From assembly GCA_914767715.1 (NCBI GenBank), contig OU612073.1:17052001-17112000 (forward strand): a stretch of 60,000 nt of DNA, in the 5' to 3' direction. Shown here piece after piece: positions 13,701 to 24,721 of the stretch. Both the position numbers and the translations under genes were made by a program. The notes below the pieces were generated by a model. That model was given only the letters and a program-made list of their open reading frames with translations, had not been told where the DNA came from and made no database searches. Origin of the DNA: Membranipora membranacea. Taxonomy: Eukaryota; Bryozoa; Gymnolaemata; Cheilostomatida; Membraniporidae. How positions within the stretch are numbered: position 1 is the stretch's first letter; each line of letters opens with the position of its first letter.

Positions 13701-16700
13701 CAAAAACTTCTTGTATAAATGTGTATGTTTATGTATAAATCATACTTGGAGCTTGTGAGTGCAAATAATTATCAGGTTTTGTTCAGCAGTTCTCCTTTCA
13801 GATGACATATTGTGAGGTATTTTCAACATGAATCAGGACGCTTTTAGCTGGATGATTGTAAGCTGGTATCCCAATCCATGCTGTTTAATTGGGGTGGTTG
13901 TTAGTTTCCACAACTACCGTCACGATGAAACGTTTGTTATTTAAGCTATATCGCTTCCTGTATTGGTTTTAGAAAGACTATAGAGGAACCATTGGTGTAG
14001 TGTAATGTTATGTTACTTACCATAAGCCCTGAGTTTGGTATTCTGAGAACCTTCAGCCTCCCAAACTACATACAGAGATTTAGGTACTGATTTCTTAAGC
14101 TTTGTCTCCCACTGTGTTCTGGATACGGATCTCTCTTTCATCATACTATAAAACAATTAAAACAATGAAATTTTGTGGTGATCCTGATCATGTCTATGTT
14201 TTATTTTGATTGGAGGGGGGTTGTCAATCGGAATGAGTAAGATGTGAAGGTAGTATCTTTCACATCGAGACAGTTTTCAAGTTACATCATCCAGTGAACC
14301 ATGCGATAACATGATCTCAGATATGGCTTTTTTTCTCAGCAAGGAAAAATCGGATGACGAGTTTGGCAGAGTTTAATAGGACACTCTACCATATTGTCAG
14401 ATCAGGAGACATGGCCACTGTGTATATATGAAAAGTTGAGGCCATAAATTACATTACAAAATGTATTTTTAGTAACATCGTCGCAATAAAACCATAGAAA
14501 GTAGCCATTTTTATTCAGGCTCATGCGTGAAGGCCAGGGACAGTGTCACAGCCATAGCCATAGTGTATCATTTAAATTGAGTCTATGGTCACAGCGCTGT
14601 AACACATTCTGCAAATTCTTAATCAAGTTAAAAAATGACAATCAAAACATCAGTTTGAGCATCTTTTCAAATTATAAATTTCTCTCAAATCCTTTTTTTA
14701 TCATGAATTTTGTTTTTGATTGTTGTCACTTACCACAGATCGATGAGAAAATCCGTGACGACTGTGGTGACTGCTGACTTCCAGTTAGAGTAGATCTTTA
14801 CTATGTCAGTATTAGGGTGAGGTGACTGCTGTGTGAGAGGAGCTATATGAGAGCCGGCTTTCGATATAAACGCCATACAATCCTTTAGTTTCTTTATATA
14901 ATAAAATTAATAAATTTAATATTATAATAATAATTGTAGGTCTGATACGTTACGTTCCAATTATGTAAGACATAAATATTCTGGAGGGGTGAAGTACAGG
15001 GCAAACAAAACAAGGATTAAAATAACGTAACTTTTTAAGACAAATTTTTAAAGACTATTTTTTAAGTCGGTCAGGAAATTAGATTAATGCAGTCATTTAT
15101 CACACAAAGAGATGCCCATTATAGATCCTTGCATAAATTAACTTATTACTGACTTCACGACAAACTCATGTGAGGAGATTTAGGCTAGTTTGATTTTCAT
15201 TTTGCACTACAAATATATGTACAAAGCACATGGCCTAGAAGAATTGTGTTTTAAAACACTGGTACGAAAAAAAGGTGGGCAACATGATGGTGACGTTCTT
15301 AATCAAGAGGATTGAAACGCACCTCATTCAGATCAGCTTTGCCGTGAAACTGAATATATTTACTGTAGTCTTCCGTATTACTACTGAATGCCTCATTGAT
15401 GATATATCTTATTGACAATGAGGAGGGGGCAACTACTCTCTCTGTGAATAGTAGACAGTCTCCCAGGCAGGGCAGTACGGGCATCTCAAGACACGTCTCG
15501 TCAAGTACGAGCTTAGTGTGAGAACTTTGGTTACGACACAGAAACTTTATCAGATCTAAAAAACAGCACCAAGTTTGGAAAAAGTACAACAAGCTTTATC
15601 ATAGCATTATTAAAAATAAAAATGTAAACAAGTATCATTTAAAAAAACCAAGACGAAAAATTGATTTTGATCAGATAAAGTTGCAAAGTCATCAAGAAGT
15701 TTGGGTAAGGTAGGGTAGGGATAGGGAGACAAGTGCTTGTTATTATTTCAAATAATCTAGAAGTTCATCATAAGATGATCTTACGGAATATAATGATTTT
15801 GTTGTTAGTGCCTTGGTTCTAGTGACAAACACAATCCCTGCGACATGGGAACAGGAACTATGCCCTCAGTCTGACAGTGTTCGAGGATATAGATTCAGGT
15901 TGAATCTTTCTTCTAGCTAACTTTTCAAAAGTACCGTTGAAGTAAGAAGTATTATCAGTTATGCAAAAATTTTGACGAGCAATCACAGATCTGACACGAA
16001 GCTCATCTAAAGTCAACAGTTTCATAGGATATAACTACAATCCATATTTTCCGCCTACCTCGCTCTGATTTGAAGCTGATAGTAATAGTCTGTTTCTTCT
16101 TCTTTCCTTTAACGTCACACAGCGCTGCTATATTATTGTCCTCGACCCAGGTAGTGATCTGTGACTTTATATCCTGTACATCTGCTGAGTTACTGAAGCC
16201 TGAGAGTCTAACTTCTGTCACTCTAGTGGGTCTCCATATACTCAGCTCTTGAAGAGCTGGAGGTAATGGATCATCGGACTGAGAAATGTTCTTATAATCT
16301 GAGTTAAGAAGAAAACATCTCATCAGTGGAAGGGGCTGACCAAACAGCCATGGAACTTAGGCTAACTCAAAGCCAGGTGCCCAACTGTGGAACACAATCT
16401 CAAGAGTTTAAAGTCTCTTGGAAGGCCTTACTATGCTCTTGTAAGAGTCCCACCACTCTTGAGTTCTTGTGGTTCACAATTGCATTAATTTTTGCACTGG
16501 CAGTCTTGCAGCAGTGGGCAATAATCTTACAACTTCTAAAATTGTGGTTCAGAATTGCATTGCAGAATCTCTAAGAATTTATCAAAATCTTAGTCCAATT
16601 ATAACTTATACAGCCAAGATCTCAGCCGACTTCTGAGATTGGTCTTGCAAGACTTACAAAAGTCTTTAGACACCTAATACTGCTGAGATTTTTGTGGTTC

Positions 16701-19700
16701 AGAAATGCAGAACTGTTGCAAGACCCAAAATTTTGCAATTGGGCACCAGCCTTAAGGCAGCCCTAAAACTAACATGTAAGCTTGAGCCAAACTCAGCTGG
16801 CAAATAGGATACATTATGTGCCCTGCAAGTCACAATTTGATGTTTGAGAACGCTCTGACATTAATTGTCCGTACTACAGGTAGTGCTCGGTACACATACC
16901 AGGTCTTTTGGCGCTCGGCTCACAGGAGAACATGACAACAGCGATCTCCTCGTCCTGAGAGAAGTACACCTCGTTCACTGTCTGTTTGCCAGCGGCAGCA
17001 CAGTAATACTTGAGCACATCTTTTCGTAGACCCCCGACATTAGTCAGTATAAGGAAATACAGGGACGTCGAGTCATAGCTCTCATCTGTCGGCACATCAA
17101 CAGACAGACAAACATGGCCGACGAGATCTCCAGGAGTATCTTCATTCCTACTGTAGGTGATGGGAGACTTGGAGAGTACGTTGATACATGCTGAAATATC
17201 ACAAGTAAGATTTTCAGAGATAAAATATAGATTGAAGCTAAATGTTTACAATATTTTAAATTGTCACTAGTTGCAAGCTACAATTATTGATATGTCCAAT
17301 ACTTGAGTGAAATTTCTGATTTGATAACATGAAATGCATATTTTAATTTTCTTCAATATCCCTAGAAATCCATGGCTTTGGGTGACATTAAATAATACCT
17401 GTGATAATAACATAAGCTTTATTATTATATAGATTAGCCATGTTTCTCTACATGGACATAATTCATTCACTTCAACATAACAAGACCGCCCCAACTTAAT
17501 TTCTCCTGCATCTTGTGACAGCAGAATGAGAAAGATATTACAAAAAAAAGTGCTTTAGTAACTTGGTAAGACAAAGAAGCCAAAGTTTTCCTCAATCAGC
17601 TCTTGATTGAGCACACATTGTGATTTGGTATACGTCCCATCGTATACTCACTATTAGGTTTATTGTAACGTATTACTCTCATATCATCGTACGGTAGGGA
17701 TATATCTACCAGTTTACCAGAGCTGTCTCCCCCGCTGTACTTATCTAAACACATTATCTTCTTTAGTAAGTTTGCTGACAGGCTGGAGCTGGACTGAGTC
17801 AGAAGTACGCTCGACTGAATGTCATCAGAAGCTGAAAACATACAGCAAATATAAAATATCACCTACTACATTAGACAGATTTCTAAACTTCTCTCTGAGA
17901 GTTGCTCTCACTCCATTGAGGTACTCTTTAGCACATGCAGCATAGGAGAGCGGTAATTATAGGCTTTACCTAGAAAACCGCATATTGTATGATATAAACA
18001 CTTTCAGACTACGATGTTTGAGTATTCTAGCGCCAGGATTGTTGATGGTGCTCTTTGTACTGACGTGTTCCTTCTGCTGTAATTGTATGATAAATGGAGG
18101 GTAACTTACAGTCTGTGTTAATAATTGTGATTGGTTTGCTGATCATATACAGATCAAGCTAAAGAAAGTTGGCTTGCATTAGGAGTTACTCCTTCTCTAC
18201 CAATAAGCCATCTTCCTTCGTCTTAATTGAGGAGAGGGAGCAACTCAGAAAAGCAGACAATCTGGATCAAAACACAGGTAAACGCTGTTCAGACATTCTG
18301 GGTGGGACACCCCTCTCCCTGGATCAGATGACTTACTATCTCTGAGTAGATCTGTCTCCTCATACACATACTTATAACTCTCCTCGTTCACATTCATATA
18401 CTCCTCTTGGTTATCAGGGTAAGGGTACAGGGGCTGGATATTAAGCTCTTTACACAGCTTATTCTCCACCAGTCTTTGCACATCTGTAATTTTATAGACA
18501 CTGGTAGTATACGAACAAAACACATGTAAGTTGTATACACTCTTTGTATCGGTGTATTGGTATAACGGCTCAAATCTTTGTTAGGTTGCTGTTCGTGGCA
18601 CTCCACTGGTAAACTGCTCATTTCAATGGGCCATTAACAATGACCAAGACATAGTTTAAACCACTGAATAAATTCTTCTCATGGAACTGAAATATAAACG
18701 TATATGGCAACTAGGTGACTGGTTATTTTTGGTTCGTTTGTCAAGACAAAGCTAATTATTGTATATCAGATGATATGGGGTACCATGGTTTGAACATTGA
18801 TAATTTCGACTCTCAATCATCTGTCAATGAACAGCCTAATTGGAAATGATAAGCGCAATGCCCGAGTCTTTTCATGCAGACCTGAAGATAAACTTAAAAA
18901 TTCCGGTTGTATTTATTGACCTACCTACACATTGTACTAAGTTATCAAAAATAAACCCAAGGTACACAGGCTATTATGTGTAGTTACTTTTTTTGGAGAA
19001 CCCTCTTCATGTGGCAATACAAGGGAAGTCACAGGGATCAGGTATTTATTTTGCTGATAATTTGATGTCTAGCGCCTTCAAAATGACTCATCAAATCCGA
19101 TGAGGACAATGTTATCTTTAACTCACATTGATCACTGATTTCCTCGTTGAAAGCTATCATCACATACTGGTAACCGGTATCATCGGATATCCTGTATTCA
19201 CTGATACTGTCCGTAATATGGGATCGAGCAGTCTGAAGGATAGACTCAACTTCAGACCAAGTCTTGTCTGTGAACGCAATCACGGCTGACGGGTAGTTCA
19301 CTTCATAAAAGTCAAGATCGACATTCACAAACTGGTTGTTCGGCTCAACCACAAATAACTCCAAATCCTCTATATCTGAAACAGGTGTATGATCTTAGGA
19401 GTAAAATAGGCATATAGACATACAATTGCACCTTGCATGCAGGGTTAACTTCTCCACAGAAAACATTACATGGTGTACTGCTAAGATTCACGGCTCTACA
19501 TTGTGATTATAGACACTATAAATTACAGTGTATTAGAAAGCTTTAGATGATAGGTAAGGTGAATCTAGGAGAAGACTGCACAAAATATAGAGGGTGTACA
19601 TCATTTTTTGAGCAGGCCTACTTCCTTACCGATGCAAGAAAGGGCCAATCTTGCAGATTACCTCAGGACTGAAGAAAATATCCTTCAGATTATGCTGTCT

Positions 19701-22700
19701 CATTCACATGGTGAATGAATTGTTATAAATATTCGTTATTAGCCATATGCCATGGTAATGATGTAATAATGTACCAGTAATAAGTACAACATGAGCAAGA
19801 TAACACTTGATTGGCAAAATGAGACGGGACACCAAGAAAATTTCCATCCTACTAACCTATTTCACCTACAAAAGTCACTATAATATATTTGAGATCCGTT
19901 GAGACGACCATCTTGCGGACTTTGTTCTTGCTCCCTGTGCAGTGCTCCAGGAAGTACTTCAGTGCCAGAGGGTCGTAGTCAAAGTCGAGACTCATTATCT
20001 CGACGAGGACGGTACAGGCGTCCGTCTCAAGCTTCACTAGATCAAGCTCACTTATAAACTGTCTCTGCTGCTCGATGGCAAATCCTACAAAAAATTAGGA
20101 TATAATAGTTGATACTCAGCATAGCACAGTCAATAATAACCCAATGTATGGTATGTCAAACCTAAATGAAAAAATTATATTTGATGTAACAGTGCACTTA
20201 CAAAAGTAAGGTATGTCAAAAGAAGAAATGTTTGCATTTAAACTAGACCTAAACTCCTAGCAAATTTTTGGCTAAAGTTGCATATAGTTCAATTTTTTGA
20301 AAGTACTCAAATGCTGTAAGCATTTGGGCACGGATTGGGACATGATTACCACTGAAGAGGTCATAGCCATTGCCAAGCAAAACATGAAATGAAGAAGTAA
20401 GTAAAATCATCCATAGGTGCCCTGTTCCATAGGAGTCTTTCAATTAGAATGAACGATGCTTATGAGCCAAATCATTGATATTGCTTTGCTCAACTTCCTA
20501 GATCTTTTTGTATTTACCGCAAATTTGTTTAAAAATCAACCATTCGAGAAGAAAGATAGTTCCACCAAGCCGTGAGCAAGTTTAGAATGAGACCAATGGC
20601 AGATCTTGCAAAAGAGGATCATCCGCACTATCAGCTCTCATTAAATTTTTTTATTGCAGTGCTGCAAATATTGAGGGTAGTGTTACCAAGGAGTTAAGCC
20701 TAACTTCATACAATCACACATGCCTTAAAAGAAAATTATTATGTAAGTGATTTCAACATGTACTTTTATCAATATCAAAGGTACTGAAGGCTTTTAATAA
20801 CAGCAAATAGACTCAGGGACAAATAACAGTGAATTAAAAAATAATGTTCCAGTTTGAATTACATGCGATAATCAATATTAGCTAGTTGTTAGCAAACTAG
20901 TCAATATCACGGTAACTTGTTGTTTTTCCGCCTGACTGCTTCAGATTTTATTTGATGAAATCAGCATTCTTATTTGACATGTATAGACAGTTTTCTGAGC
21001 TCGAATTTAAGTTCATGGTTTCCTTTTAAATTTTGATTTCATTGTCCTGGAATGAGGTGCGTGACTTAATTTGAGGGATACAGTGAGGTGGCGTCCTGAA
21101 CCACGATTTTTACGTACATGAAGGGTTATCTCTACAACATCATTGATATGAACCAATGTGAGCGTCTTATCTCATAATTGTATGCAGTAAATGTTTGCTT
21201 TCAAATTGACCTAAGATTTTCCCCTTTGTTTGGATTGGCATTCTGAAATCAAACTTTTTGTGGGTTTAAACTAAAAGATCTGAACGCTATGGAAAATCTC
21301 ATAAACGACCAGTTTGTGACTGAACGACGCGGCCAGCTTCAACAGAAAATATAATATTGTGATACAAACCTTCATCTAGGTCATCAAGGTCATCCGTAGT
21401 CATGGCAGCACTGCTCTTACTAACATGGCTAACACTGTCTGATGTATCACCACCCTTATGTGGCGTATGACCTCTCCCTCTGGGGGCGCCCCGTCCACCC
21501 CGACCTCCACGTCCTCGCTTATTGAAGAAACTCTGACTACGCTTGACATCACCACGAGTAGATGATCCCCCTCGACCTCCACGATATGACTGTAAATAGT
21601 ATACATATTGCCATTATCATGAGTAAATGATGTTCATGATATATATATATAGTAAGATACGCACATAAACTAAACCCTCTACCATTGCAAGGGACTGAGA
21701 TAGCAAACATCAATGGTCAGTGTTCCAAAACCTCACAACACAGATGATCAGCTTGTTTAGACTTAGTGTTTCAAATTGATTGTCACTATTAACTGATATG
21801 GCAGATAGGCGTCTATTGATTTAACCTATTTACTCGAATACTGTCTCAATTTTGGAATATGGCTCATTTTGGCATCACCCATAGAAAAACTGTTGTTTAG
21901 GATGAATTTGTCATTCCCGACAAAGATACATCATTAGTCCTGCTGACACTATAACAGCAATAATATGTGTTTTTTATTGTTTGTAGCCACTAATTACCCA
22001 GCCAACTATTCATACTTTTGACAACAGAAAAACAACATGTTTGCATAAATATTCATATCCTTATAAAAAGTGATGACAATATTACTGGGACGACCAAAAA
22101 CCAGCAACCAACCAATTGCCACTTCACCTTTGTGTGAATATTCTGTACCGTTTCTACAAAGGAAAACCAAATAAAGGTATTGCTGTTCAATCAATGGCTG
22201 TCAGGTTTTGCATCTCTACTTAAAAAGGTTAAGTTTATGCTTTTGTACACCAAGCGTGTATACATTCTCTATCTATTTCTTATCTTATCTTCACATCACA
22301 ACACCACTGAAAGTTTGACATTGCACATTACCTCTCATTCCCTAACTCATCAAAACTCCCAATATTATTAAGACGGTCCAGTCAGTCAGAGAAACAATCA
22401 CCTGTCACATTAACTTTGCATGCTTGTCATAAAGTCCTGTCATGTAACAGGCTCTGGTTATTGACCAGATTACATCAACATTACATCTCTCAAATATCTT
22501 CGGTGTAACTGACTATCTTTGAGGGATTTGATAGACACCACTTAATGAGGTAACAGAATACTGGGTTCTATTTGTGACTACTGGTTAGATTTTGAGAAAG
22601 TACTTTGAATATCAACAACAAACTATTAGTGCATAAACATAGATATTATAATGTTTATGATTTGAACAGCTTTCCATGCAATCGTGGTAGATGTTGTGAT

Positions 22701-23871
22701 AGAAGAACACATTGACTGATATACCTCATATCCCCGAGTGGCTCCTCTTCCCCTTCCTTGACCTCTGCCACCACCACCTCTCTGAGATGATGACACAGAA
22801 CTGGGTGAGTCGGGTCTGCTGCCACTCTTCATATCTAGTGCTCTGAACTTCTTATCTATGGCCTCAATGTTAGCTGAGCCTCTCTGCTGATTGGCTGCTC
22901 CTTTCTTGTTTGGTGTATTTGATTTCATGACATCATCATAAGAAGGCGGAGGAGCTACTGCATTGGCGCCTGATTTCCGAGGATTCTGTGTCATTGAATA
23001 ATTTATACATATATTGTTCACAACATCTAGTGATGATTGAAATAATGTTGATAAATTTTAGAACTGTGAGCTGGGGAGGATTTGACGAAATGTTGGACTT
23101 GCTCAATTACTTGATAAGGTGATAATGGTACAAGTCAAGAAAATGATTGTACATTGAGTTATTATCAAAGCACAAGATAAAAGCAGTGCTGATCATATAT
23201 CTGCGATGCTACTGAAACCTAGAATAATAACAGGTTATATAAGACTAATGGTGAAATTGTTTACTTAAATATAGTCAAGATTTATTTATAAAGATCATTT
23301 TATAATAGAGATATCGTTGATTTTGAGCTAACCTTGTAGGTTAGTACAGTTTGCTCACCCTGCTGGCAGATGACGCTCTTGGCTGTCGCTTGGAATAGTT
23401 TCCTTTGTCGGTATTTCCACTCTCAGGCATATGGATTTCTCCTCTCCCACTAGGCCTAGGTTGATAGCTTGGTGGACCAGGAGTACCCTGTTGTGGATGA
23501 GGGTGAAATGGGCCCATCCAAGGTGGAGGGCCTTGTTGAGGATGCTGATGAATAGGCATTATTGGTTGAGGTCGTACAGGGGCATGATACTGGATTCGAC
23601 CGGCATGGTTAGGAGGGTGGAAAACAGGAGCAGGTTGTGGTGCTGGGTCATACCCTCTCCGCGGAGGGTGCATAAGACCTGGGACATACTGTGGTTGCCC
23701 TGAATAAGGCTGAGGCAGGCCAGCATGAGCTTGCTGCTGACCTTGATAGGAGGAATATTGGGCTGGGAGAGGACCTGTATAAAAATTCACCTGTAAAGGC
23801 TGAGGACTTTGAGGCTCACCATCTCCTGATTGTTTTCCTTTACCGGCTGGCTTCTTGCTTTTAGGACCCAT
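4797..23871 (-). CDS. PARP14-like RNA-binding macro-domain protein (RGG, RRM-like, KH-like, macro), 23 coding exons, about 1,579 aa
   Basis: Coding exons in transcript order: 23871-23359, 22985-22725, 21589-21370, 20084-19866, 19375-19127, 18483-18337, 17831-17652, 17190-16900, 16298-16059, 15555-15323, 14882-14734, 14145-14021, 13494-13395, 13023-12932, 12592-12457, 12034-11865, 10064-9958, 9547-9042, 8648-8509, 6440-6219, 5650-5428, 5055-4865, 4822-4797. Every junction is GT-AG and every phase agrees; the total is 4,740 nt including the stop. The start ATG follows an in-frame TAA. Residues 1-171 are P/Q-rich, about 240-305 are RGG/RG-rich, about 345-770 hold RRM-like units, about 900-1360 KH-like units, and about 1394-1565 a macro domain. 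This RRM-KH-macro order is that of PARP14/PARP10-type proteins, which bind RNA and read ADP-ribose; that role here is inference. No catalytic ART domain is visible. The last exon (26 nt after a 42-bp intron, ending in TAG) is the weakest part, and the protein may be longer. Confidence 0.85.
4865..6440 (-). other. Macro domain of the macro gene (exons 20-22)
   Basis: Spliced exons 20-22 give a macro-domain order: strand plus IEADAMIIAVKSDL, the glycine loop region NQSGVGSSLQEIG, then PGSCFELPSHSS, YIVLVVDTG, the ADRMRLRSAVCNLIGAD segment that matches the conserved 'A...G..SIAFPAIGTG' block, and a final LTKLFICETN strand. Macro domains bind ADP-ribose or remove it. Here the Asn of the usual VN motif is Lys (about residue 1416) and the loop lacks the GGGV/GGV run, so binding may be altered or lost. 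Confidence 0.75.
5756..5935 (+). mobile_element. tRNA-derived SINE, family 1
   Basis: A pol III A box (TGGCGTAGTGG, 5764-5774) and B box (GGTTCGAATCC, 5808-5818) lie at tRNA spacing, but acceptor and T stems pair poorly, so this is not a working tRNA. An unrelated body follows, ending in a TATC microsatellite tail near 5920-5935, as SINEs do. It sits in intron 20 of the macro gene, antisense to it. Confidence 0.65.
6762..7284. mobile_element. Foldback element with 11-bp flanking direct repeats
   Basis: The left part (about 6762-7005) and right part (about 7080-7284) are imperfect reverse complements over about 200 bp; both ends begin AGACTTAATAAT read inward. An 11-bp direct repeat, GGTTGACACCA, flanks the element at 6751-6761 and 7285-7295 and looks like a target-site duplication. 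Long inverted arms with 9-11 bp duplications are typical of Mutator-type or foldback elements. It lies in intron 19 of the macro gene. Similar short open frames on the two strands simply reflect the inverted arms. Confidence 0.75.
7641..7846 (-). other. Possible alternative terminal exon of the macro gene
   Basis: A strong acceptor (TTATTGTTTTTAG) precedes 7846. Joined to exon 19 (phase 1) it keeps the frame open for 68 codons, starting RKLFAAKPILTAMF, before a stop. Such a transcript would end without the macro domain. The evidence is only a good acceptor plus an open frame, so it may be chance. Confidence 0.2.
7946..8558. repeat. 13-copy 47-bp tandem array duplicating an exon end and its 5' splice site
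   Basis: Units start (at CTCAG on the + strand) at 7946, 7993, 8040, 8087, 8134, 8181, 8228, 8275, 8322, 8369, 8416, 8463 and 8510, exactly 47 bp apart. The last two units in + order include coding exon 19 of the minus-strand macro gene. Twelve units carry a GTAAGTAAG donor on the minus strand; the unit at 7946 diverges at its left edge. Four sequence variants occur in an ordered pattern (see findings). Confidence 0.95.
9548..9957. other. Intron 17 of the macro gene
   Basis: Intronic sequence between exons 17 and 18. Nothing else is recognisable apart from simple ATGATGATC-type stretches near the acceptor. Confidence 0.5.
10065..11864. other. Intron 16 of the macro gene
   Basis: An 1,800-bp intron bounded by the GT of exon 16 and the AG of exon 17 on the minus strand. 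I see no gene, repeat array or element in it. Confidence 0.5.
15323..20084 (-). other. RRM-like repeats of the macro gene (exons 4-10)
   Basis: Exon 4 has the beta-alpha-beta pattern typical of the degenerate RRMs in PARP14/PARP10: a VLVEIMSL strand, an LALKYFLEHC helix, then KYIIVTFVG. Exon 8 repeats it (LYFLILTNV, DVLKYYCAAAG, EIAVVMFS), exon 9 again (VTEVRLSGF, QTITISFKS), and exon 5 more loosely (YQYVMIAFNEE). Nearly all introns of this block are phase 1, which suits duplication of exon-sized modules. Exons 6, 7 and 10 have no clear domain. RNA binding is inferred from family resemblance; classical RNP1/RNP2 aromatic residues are not evident. Confidence 0.6.
16376..16747. mobile_element. 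MITE with 12-16 bp terminal inverted repeats
   Basis: The left end GGTGCCCAACTG and the right end CAATTGGGCACC are inverted copies with one mismatch. Inside, a TTGTGGTTCA-GAATTGCA type motif recurs about three times. No transposase frame is present. No clear target duplication was found. It lies in intron 8 of the macro gene. Confidence 0.55.
20085..21369. other. Intron 3 of the macro gene
   Basis: A 1.3-kb intron. The open frame at 20249-20443 (-) has no recognisable domain or splice context. No other structure was seen. Confidence 0.4.
21370..23871 (-). other. P/Q-rich and RGG-box N-terminal region of the macro gene (exons 1-3)
   Basis: Exon 1 begins MGPKSKKPAGKGKQ and then is dominated by Pro, Gln, His and Gly. 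Exon 2 ends in a glycine/arginine run (RGGGGRGQGRGRG) and exon 3 opens with RGGRGG and contains KRGRGGRGGRG. Together these form an RGG box of about 65 residues, ending in an acidic DDLDDLDE stretch before the first RRM-like unit. Such low-complexity and RGG regions bind RNA and favour condensates and arginine methylation in known proteins. I do not know a PARP14-type protein with this N-terminus, though that is recollection and not a search. Confidence 0.75.
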
Positions 23872-24721
23872 TTATTTTCCGTCCTATAATTAGCTAACAG
23901 TTCCTTAATGATTGTTCTATAAAACAAACAAACAAACAAATTAACAAACAAACAAATTAACTGGATGAGGATGACAGCTTGAAGTAAAACAGGGCTTACC
24001 TTAATTTAATGTAAGCCTGTGCATAGTGATACACATAAGTAGAAACCACAGACTTAAGATTTGAAGTCCATACTGATGAATCAATCTGTCCCTAAGCCTG
24101 TCTTGACAATCTCCCCTACAACAAAGCTAGTCAAGTCAGCCCATCTCAGTGAGTGACTGTGACTCAGTCTACAGTTGGGGGAATACCATTCTTTCCAGAT
24201 CCGGTGCCTATACAATCTGCATGACATTGTGCATAACACAATGCTATGAGTGAACGACCAGTTAGTGACTGTTATAATTGAAACTGGTCCCAGGTGGTTA
24301 ATCCTATATTTCTAATTTCTGGATCACCACAAAAGAAGCAGTGTTTTACTCATCTTCTGTCAACTGTGTTTGAAACACAGAGCTAGCAAATCAAAGGGAT
24401 TTACTTCTAGGAAGAGCCGTTCTCTCACCTGGAGACCACTCAGCTTGACTTATTTTAGTTGTTTATAGTTTCCTTTTGGAAACCCCCTTTGCAATCACAG
24501 ACATTCACTTTGAATCTTTGTCGATAAAGCCTTTCTGAAAAGTACTGAATGTCTGTGTAAAGACTATAATCTTTTCTTAATATTCAACATATCACTAAAG
24601 GGGCTCTTGTTAATGCTCAAACTTAAATCTGGCTCTTGGGCTATTGGTCATATCCGGTCTGCTCCAAACTTTTTAGGATAATATTGTATTTTTTGCAGTG
24701 TTCTGCAGATCTTTCAGTGTA
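23872..24721. promoter_or_regulatory. Divergent promoter region between the macro gene and BCKDHB
   Basis: About 850 bp separate the two start codons, which point away from each other. It contains an (AAAC)n run at 23923-23955. Possible noncoding leader splice acceptors exist near each start (TTTTTTGCAG before BCKDHB; ATTATAG before the macro gene), so leader exons may lie inside. No TATA box could be assigned with confidence. Confidence 0.45.
23923..23955. repeat. (AAAC)n simple repeat
   Basis: AAAC tetranucleotides repeated with two AATT interruptions, seen directly. Confidence 0.8.

Larger units (their letters stand above)
8509..14145 (-). other. KH-like repeats of the macro gene (exons 12-19)
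   Basis: Three segments have the look of the divergent KH folds found between the RRMs and macro domains of PARP14. Exons 13-15: an IKKIEDLRTEYP helix, a GTLTVKG strand, then DVDKVLSDVEEI. Exons 15-16: a Tyr/Phe-rich strand, then NEAEKKFRETI. Exons 18-19: a TRFMTELLTPAFAHF helix, a TIKLTSS strand, then EVKNAKKAILASL. GxxG loops are not obvious, as in the degenerate family. Exon 18 also carries a long Lys/Arg/Ser/Glu-rich insert (KPKRARKKSKKKTK) that could act as a nuclear localisation signal or nucleic-acid contact. Confidence 0.5.
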
